Shown here piece after piece: positions 59,086 to 64,000 of a stretch of DNA of 64,000 bases. The stretch's first letter is position 1; the number at the start of each line of letters is the position of its first letter. The notes under the pieces were generated by a model. It was given only the letters and a program-made list of their open reading frames with translations. It made no database searches and was not told where the DNA came from. Source of the stretch: JAGRGG01 sp965217265 (lineage in GTDB: Bacteria > Pseudomonadota > Alphaproteobacteria > Geminicoccales > Geminicoccaceae); contig CBDCHP010000015.1 in assembly GCA_965217265.1 (NCBI GenBank), positions 106,221-170,220 of the forward strand. Reading direction: 5' to 3'. A program made the translations under genes and the position numbers.

Positions 59086-61635
59086 TCAGGCCGCGTCCTC
59101 CCACCGCGAGGCCCCGGCGTAGCGGCGGATGCGCCCCCCGTCGCCCAGCGAGAACAGGTGGATCCAGCCGTTGTCGACGAGCTGGCGGACGCCCTCGTGC
59201 CCCTCGATCACCCGGTTCATCTCGGCCTCGGGCGCTTCGATGAACACGTTGAGGCGCAGCGGCTCGTGGACGAAGCGCTGCCCGTCGTGCACCGACTGCC
59301 AGGGCAGCCCGACCTTGAGGTCGCCGGCGTTGCCCTCCAGCACGCCGAGCTGGCCGACGACGTTGTGCAGCGTCTTGTTGCCGCTGCCGAAGGCCCGGTT
59401 GTTCACGGTCGAGCCGTAATATTGCAGGTTGATCCAGCTCGCCACGACCATGGGTGCCGTCATGATGAGCTCCAGCACCTTGAAGCCCTCGTCCTCGCGC
59501 CACTCGTAGCTGTGCAAGAAGCTCCTGCCGCCCAGATCGAGCCCGCGGGTGCGGGCGCGGGGTGCGGCGACGAAGGCGGCGTTGGCGACGAGCCCCCACT
59601 CGGGGCGCACCTGCGACCAGTCGCGGCTGCGGGCGATGACTTGGCGATCCGCGTCCGCCCGATCGCCCACGCCGAGCAAGGAGGCCCGCTCGCGCCGCGC
59701 GAGCGATGATGCCTGCGCCAGCCAGCCCCGCAGGCGCTCGACGTCCTTCGCGTGCGAGGCGGGAACGTCGCCCAGGTCGAAGATCCGGACCTCGTCGGTC
59801 GTGGTGTCGTGCAGGCAGCCGAGGAACCAGGTGTCTTCGGGTATCGCGATGCCCTTGGACCGCAGCGCCAGCCGGACGTCGATGTCGTTCAAGATGTCGG
59901 CGGCGACGCGCGCGTTGGCCTCGCCGGTGTGGCCGCCGCAGGCGCCGCAGTCGAGGCCCGAGGCGTGCGGGTTGTTGACGGTGGTGCTGCCGTGCCCGGC
60001 CAGCATCACGAGCCGGCCGAAGTCGCCGGTCATCGACATGGCGCGCAGCACCGCCTCGGCCATGGCGATGCGCTGCTCGGCGTCGAAGCCCGTCTGACGC
60101 CCGCCGACGGTGCGCGGCGCCAGCCGTGGGCCGACCCGCTCAAGGACGCCCGCATCGAGGCCGTCCAAGTGGGGGTGCGGCACGGTGCGGGTGAGGCCGG
60201 CGCTGTCGCCGAGCAGCTTGCCGGCGAACAACAGGCCCGCGGTCTCGACGTAGGTGAACGAGGAGACCGCCGAGAGCTTGAATGCTTTCCACGCCTTGAC
60301 GACGCGCCGGCGGAGCAGGCGCAGGTCGAGGATCTTGCGCTCCTCGGCGTCGGGGGCGTCGTCGACGTGCTCGCAGACGATGAAGGCCGGCTTGAGCAGC
60401 ACGGGGCACTGGGCGCCGCCTTGCAGGTGCCCGATCGGCACGTATTCGATCGGAAAGCCGAAGAAGCCGGCAAAACCGATCGTCTCGACGTCGGGGCAGA
60501 CCGTCTCGAACGCCCGGCGAAAGATCTCCGAGCGCACGTCGATGCAAAAGGCGGCCTGCACCGCCTTCGCGCCCGGCGCCTTTGGCCCCGACGCCGAGGC
60601 GTGCTCCGCGAGCCGCCCCAGCAGCCGGCGCTGGTAGGCGGCCTCGTAAGCCTCCTGCAGCACGAGATCGACCGCGATGCCCGCCTCGTCCTCGGGCCGA
60701 TCGTGCCCCGGAAGCGCCGCCGCCGCCGCCATCGCCCGCCGCCACGCCTCGCGAAAGGCCTCGTCGTCGCGCTCGCGAAAGATCGCGTAGCCCCAGACGA
60801 CGCGGATGGCGAGGATCTCCACCAGCGTGTCGTCCTCGCGGCCGTAGAGCGCGTTGTCCCAGACGCGGTAGCGGGCGTAGGCCGCCCAGCCGTTGATGTC
60901 GAACAGTGCTCGGTGCAGGTAGTCTTCGAGCAAGTGCCCAGGGATGCCGAGCGCCTCGACGACCGTCGCGATGGCCTCGACCGGGTCGGCCGGCATCGCG
61001 GCGATCACGGCGCGAAAGCCCTTGATGCCCATCGTCTCCGGATTGCGGTCGTGGCGCATCGAGGCGCGCCACGCGGCGTAGGGCGGCAGGTGCCGCGACG
61101 GCAGGCGCCAAGCGGCCTGACCCTCGTCGAAGTAGGCGGCGCACCACTTCGAGATCTCGTCGATCATGAAGCCGGTGCGCGAGACTTGGCGATCGCCCTT
61201 CGCCAGCGTGTCGAGGACGTCGGCGACGGTCGCCACGACCGCGCCCGGCTTGGCGGGGGCCTGTTCCTCGCCGACCGCCCGCTTGAACGCGGCGACGTCG
61301 CGCGGCAGCGACGCGCCCTTCGGTGCTGCGGCGAGTGCCTGGGCGAGATCCGCGTCCTCGATGCGCCCCGAGGCCAGCGCGTCTCGATAAAAGGCGCGCG
61401 GCATCAACATCTCGACGCGGGCGACGCGGCGCATCGTGGCGCAGGTCGCGGCGAAGGTCTGGTCGCCAAAGCCCATGAACGGGTTGACGGCGACGAAGTG
61501 CTTCAAGGGCCAGAGCGGCGCGATCTTGTTGCAGGCCCCGGCGACCGCTTCTTCGAGGAGCGGCCGTTCGAGGGCGGCGGCAGCCGGTTGTTCGGCGGGC
61601 GTTGATTTCTGGTTCAAGTCGATGACCGTGCTCAT
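59086..61635 (-). CDS. dabA: DabA-type inorganic carbon transporter subunit (DUF2309)
   Basis: An 849-residue protein of the DabA family, the cytoplasmic, carbonic-anhydrase-like half of the DAB bicarbonate/CO2-accumulating pump. Zinc-site residues are in place: Cys364 and Asp366 in FCIDVRSE, His548 in LAGHGSTT and Cys563 in LDCGACGG. The His-to-Cys spacing of 15 equals that of Halothiobacillus DabA (H524, C539). ATG 61635 overlaps the dabB stop (TGATG). It forms a two-gene operon with dabB and lies convergent to ppc, the bicarbonate user. Confidence 0.93.
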   Translation of the reverse strand: MSTVIDLNQKSTPAEQPAAAALERPLLEEAVAGACNKIAPLWPLKHFVAVNPFMGFGDQTFAATCATMRRVARVEMLMPRAFYRDALASGRIEDADLAQALAAAPKGASLPRDVAAFKRAVGEEQAPAKPGAVVATVADVLDTLAKGDRQVSRTGFMIDEISKWCAAYFDEGQAAWRLPSRHLPPYAAWRASMRHDRNPETMGIKGFRAVIAAMPADPVEAIATVVEALGIPGHLLEDYLHRALFDINGWAAYARYRVWDNALYGREDDTLVEILAIRVVWGYAIFRERDDEAFREAWRRAMAAAAALPGHDRPEDEAGIAVDLVLQEAYEAAYQRRLLGRLAEHASASGPKAPGAKAVQAAFCIDVRSEIFRRAFETVCPDVETIGFAGFFGFPIEYVPIGHLQGGAQCPVLLKPAFIVCEHVDDAPDAEERKILDLRLLRRRVVKAWKAFKLSAVSSFTYVETAGLLFAGKLLGDSAGLTRTVPHPHLDGLDAGVLERVGPRLAPRTVGGRQTGFDAEQRIAMAEAVLRAMSMTGDFGRLVMLAGHGSTTVNNPHASGLDCGACGGHTGEANARVAADILNDIDVRLALRSKGIAIPEDTWFLGCLHDTTTDEVRIFDLGDVPASHAKDVERLRGWLAQASSLARRERASLLGVGDRADADRQVIARSRDWSQVRPEWGLVANAAFVAAPRARTRGLDLGGRSFLHSYEWREDEGFKVLELIMTAPMVVASWINLQYYGSTVNNRAFGSGNKTLHNVVGQLGVLEGNAGDLKVGLPWQSVHDGQRFVHEPLRLNVFIEAPEAEMNRVIEGHEGVRQLVDNGWIHLFSLGDGGRIRRYAGASRWEDAA

Positions 61636-63275
61636 CAACGCGCTCCGGCTACGGGGTTTGAGAGGGTGGCTTCGTTGCGCGCGCGCGGCGGGCTGGGCCA
61701 GAAGCGCAGCACCAGCCGGTTGGCGAGCGTGTTGACGTAGAGGCCGTTGGCGAGGTGGACGTAGAGCGCCTGCGACCACGCCCGATCGGCCCGGAGCGGC
61801 AGCAGGTTCTGCAAGACGGTCACCGCGCCGAAGACCAGAAGGACCGCCAGGACGACGAGGAGTTCGAACGGCCCGCGCAGCGGCTGGACGGGGGGCAGCG
61901 CGCCGGCGAGCAGGCGCTCGGCCGCGAACTGGAGGCCGAAATAGGCCACCGCCACGATGCAGGCGAGCGCCAGCGACCGGCCGACGACGTAGCCGCTCGG
62001 CCGCTCGTCGATGGCGTTGACGATGAGGTGGCCGAGGCCCAGCAGCACGATGGCACCGAGCGCGAAGACGCCGGGCTTTTGCCAGAGCGTCGCGCCGAAG
62101 AGCGTGCTGACGACGAGCAGCACGGCGAAGAGGGCAGCGACCACCATCGCCACGCGCGCCGGGTGCGGCCGCCCGCCGGGGCTCGGCGTCCAGGAGGCGC
62201 GGGCGAGGTCGACGACGCTGCCCGAGGCGAGGAAGGCGTGCGCCTTGTAGAGCGAGTGCGCGACGATGTGCAGGAGTGCGGCGGAGAAGGCCCCGAGCCC
62301 GCACTGCAACAGCATGAAGCCCATCTGCGCGATCGTCGAGTAGGCGAGCGACACCTTCACGCTGGTTTGCGTCAGCATGACGACCGAGCCGAAGATCGCG
62401 GTGAGGCCGCCGACGATCACCAGGGCGTCGAGCGAGGGCGTCGAGAGCACGATGACGTCGGCGAAGCGCAGCACCAGGAAGCCGCCCGCGTTGATGATGC
62501 CGGCGTGCAGCAGCGCCGAGACCGGCGTCGGCGTCTCCATCACCTCGGTGAGCCAGCCGTGCAGCGGAAACTGGGCCGACTTCAGCAAGGCCGCGACGAC
62601 GAGCAGGACGGCGATGCCGTGAACCGCACCGGGGACCGCGCCGGGGGCGGCGCCGGTGCCGCCGAGCGCCTCGGCGCCGGCGAAGACCGCGGCGTAGTCG
62701 AGGCTGCCGAAGCTGCGATGGATCAGCACCATGGCGCCGATCAGGCAGGCGTCGCCGAGCCGGCTCGCCAGGAACTTCTTTCGGGCGGCGAGCACGGCTG
62801 CTTGGCGGTTGGGATAGAATAGAAGGAGTTGGTGCAGCCCGGCGCTCGTCGCGATCCAGGCGAGCGCGAACTGGAGGAGGTTGCCCGAGACGATCAGCAG
62901 CAGCACGGCGGCCAGGGTCAGGCACAGCCACTTGACGAACCGGCCCTGGTTCGGGTCGCCGTCGAGGTAGTTGCGGCTGTAGCGGAAGACGATCGCGCCG
63001 ATGAACGCGACCAGGACGAACAAGACCGCGGTGAGCGCGTCGAGGTAGAGGCCGAAACCGACGCCCGCGATCCCGAGCGTGGGCGTGCGCACCGTGCCGA
63101 GGCCGAAACCGACGCAAGCGGCCACGACGGCGGCCGCAAGCGCCGCGAGGCTCGCGGCGAAGGCGAGCGGGGCGATCTTGGCCGCGTTGCGGTTGGCGGT
63201 TGCGCCCGGAACGAGGCCGACGGCGACGAGTGCCAGCGGACCCAGCGCGATGAACCAGAGGAGAATCGAGATCAT
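61635..63275 (-). CDS. dabB: DabB-type proton-coupled membrane subunit (NuoL/MrpA-like)
   Basis: A 546-residue membrane protein with ~14 helices, related to NADH-quinone oxidoreductase subunit L. FRYSRNYLDGDPNQGRFVKW, the conserved Lys-bearing FPLHGWLTEVMETPTPVSAL and LLHAGIINAGGFLVLR are the antiporter-type proton-path motifs. ATG 63275. Paired with dabA, it couples ion flow to bicarbonate accumulation. No other complex I genes are nearby, which supports DabB over a respiratory role. Expression is probably governed by the divergent LysR gene. Confidence 0.92.
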   Translation of the reverse strand: MISILLWFIALGPLALVAVGLVPGATANRNAAKIAPLAFAASLAALAAAVVAACVGFGLGTVRTPTLGIAGVGFGLYLDALTAVLFVLVAFIGAIVFRYSRNYLDGDPNQGRFVKWLCLTLAAVLLLIVSGNLLQFALAWIATSAGLHQLLLFYPNRQAAVLAARKKFLASRLGDACLIGAMVLIHRSFGSLDYAAVFAGAEALGGTGAAPGAVPGAVHGIAVLLVVAALLKSAQFPLHGWLTEVMETPTPVSALLHAGIINAGGFLVLRFADVIVLSTPSLDALVIVGGLTAIFGSVVMLTQTSVKVSLAYSTIAQMGFMLLQCGLGAFSAALLHIVAHSLYKAHAFLASGSVVDLARASWTPSPGGRPHPARVAMVVAALFAVLLVVSTLFGATLWQKPGVFALGAIVLLGLGHLIVNAIDERPSGYVVGRSLALACIVAVAYFGLQFAAERLLAGALPPVQPLRGPFELLVVLAVLLVFGAVTVLQNLLPLRADRAWSQALYVHLANGLYVNTLANRLVLRFWPSPPRARNEATLSNPVAGAR

Positions 63276-63331
63276 GAACGGCTCCGATGCGAGGCGGCCC
63301 CTTCCTTAGCTCCCGGGCTGACTTTAGAAAA

Positions 63332-63368
63332 ATACACAGTTTGAAAGGTATCGTTCTATTTTGTGTAT
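63332..63368. promoter_or_regulatory. ATACACA/TGTGTAT inverted repeat between dabB and the LysR gene
   Basis: Seven-bp perfect arms 23 nt apart in the AT-rich 105-nt divergent promoter region, 12 nt before the LysR start. LysR regulators usually bind such dyads to control the divergent operon and themselves. Confidence 0.6.
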
Positions 63369-63380
63369 AAGTGATGTGAG

Positions 63381-64000
63381 ATGACGAACCTAAACTACCG
63401 CCACCTCCGCTACTTCTGGGCGATCGCCCACGCCGGGAGCCTGACCCGCGCGGCGGAGCGGCTCCACCTCTCGCAGTCGGCCGTCTCGGTGCAGTTGGGC
63501 AAGCTTGAGCGGCAGCTCGGGCACCCGCTGTTCGAGCGGGTCGGCCGGCGCCTCGATCTGACCGAGGCGGGCCGAATCGCGCTCGATTACGCCGACACGG
63601 TCTTTCGCGCCGGCGACGAACTGGTGAGCACGCTGCGCGGGCGGCCCCGGGCGAGCCGCCAGGTGCTGAAGGTGGGCGCCCTGACGACGCTGTCGCGCAA
63701 CTTTCAGCTGGAGTTCATCCGTCCCCTGGTCGGCCGCGACGACGTCGAGTTGATCGTTCGCTCCGGCACCCTGCGCGATCTCCTGGCCGGGCTCGACGCG
63801 CACGCGCTCGACGTGGTGCTCGCCAACAGCGCGCCGCGGCAAGAGGCGGGCGCGTCGCTGCGAAGCCACCTGCTCAAGGAGCAGCCGGTGAGCCTGGTTG
63901 GCCGGGCGACGGCCGAAGCGCCGCCGTTTCGCTTTCCCGAGGACTTGGCCGCCGTGCCGGTGCTGCTCCCGAGCCTCGACAGCGAGATCCGCGTCGCCTT
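63381..64000 (+). CDS. LysR-family regulator, C-terminus outside window
   Basis: The first 206 residues are visible from ATG 63381 (GATGTGAG upstream) and remain open to the window edge. The wHTH is LRYFWAIAHAGSLTRAAERL, HLSQSAVSVQLGKLERQLG and FERVGRRLDLTEAG, followed by the start of the effector domain (VLKVGALTTLSRNFQLEFI, DVVLANSAPRQEA). The N-terminus MTNLNYRHLRYFW resembles the NhaR subgroup. Divergent from dabBA, it is the likely regulator of inorganic-carbon uptake. Confidence 0.88.
   Translation, partial: MTNLNYRHLRYFWAIAHAGSLTRAAERLHLSQSAVSVQLGKLERQLGHPLFERVGRRLDLTEAGRIALDYADTVFRAGDELVSTLRGRPRASRQVLKVGALTTLSRNFQLEFIRPLVGRDDVELIVRSGTLRDLLAGLDAHALDVVLANSAPRQEAGASLRSHLLKEQPVSLVGRATAEAPPFRFPEDLAAVPVLLPSLDSEIRVA

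Noticed and set aside
61635..63275. NADH-quinone oxidoreductase subunit L (nuoL)
   Set aside because: No other complex I genes are nearby and the gene is coupled to dabA, which identifies it as dabB.
1..64000. tRNA or rRNA genes
   Set aside because: No cloverleaf-like or rRNA-like segment was noticed on reading; a tRNA scan would be needed to exclude them firmly.

Overview
This is a very GC-rich alphaproteobacterial window with dense, strongly GC-biased coding, many GTG/TTG starts and SD-led operons. Its gene content points to a metabolically versatile Rhodospirillales-like bacterium: serine-glyoxylate aminotransferase, malate thiokinase, PEP carboxylase, a DabAB inorganic-carbon pump, TRAP uptake and an Ebo cluster. 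No rRNA or tRNA gene was seen, so the species cannot be named. Two plasmid-type replication/partition modules suggest a megaplasmid, a chromid, or a chromosome carrying integrated plasmids.

Layout. 0-4.6 kb: a 5' part of an amidase, divergent from a wrecked amide/urea-type ABC transporter operon (livH, binding protein, livM, livG, livF, all deleted or frameshifted) that still has a perfect sigma-54 promoter. 4.9-7.2 kb: replicon module 1 (palindrome, parA, small partner, repA). 7.3-8.5 kb: a scar of IS5, ParE and alpha/beta-hydrolase fragments. 8.5-9.3 kb: a GTG-start gene of an unknown family, present again at 48.2 kb. 9.6-15.9 kb: the most unusual block. It has two LuxR-type regulators whose receivers carry Asn at the phosphoacceptor position, a coiled-coil plus beta-barrel outer-membrane protein, a periplasmic C39 peptidase, and three small secreted proteins with a double-glycine-like motif just after a Sec signal. 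16-20 kb: replicon module 2 (parA, small partner, iteron origin, repA). 20-23 kb: a small secreted protein, AraC and MarR regulators, and a broken SnoaL-like gene.

23.3-29.5 kb: a TRAP transporter with aldehyde dehydrogenase and SDR genes, divergent from a D-erythronate dehydrogenase-like gene; a DUF1537 kinase of the same pathway type lies at 46.7 kb. 29.5-34.8 kb: an Ebo cluster (eboB, eboA, a phosphatase, eboC, eboE) without eboD. 35-48 kb: regulators and accessory genes (GGDEF-EAL protein, LysR, a broken DMT transporter, monooxygenase, SnoaL, a DUF6152 pair, FitAB toxin-antitoxin, HisKA_2 kinase, cold-shock protein, tandem metallo-beta-lactamase, TetR). 49-52.7 kb: D-amino-acid dehydrogenase-like oxidoreductase, NhaC antiporter, LuxR regulator. 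52.9-59 kb: a serine-cycle operon sga-mtkA-mtkB-ppc, convergent with dabB-dabA (59-63.3 kb), which is divergent from a LysR gene running off the end. PEP carboxylase consumes bicarbonate, so a DAB pump beside it makes metabolic sense.

A recurrent feature not explained by genes is a ~140-150 bp imperfect inverted repeat (four full copies). Each arm can form a terminator-like hairpin, and the copies often sit on or beside stop codons. One arm of the same repeat is found at the 3' end of both copies of the unknown GTG-start gene.
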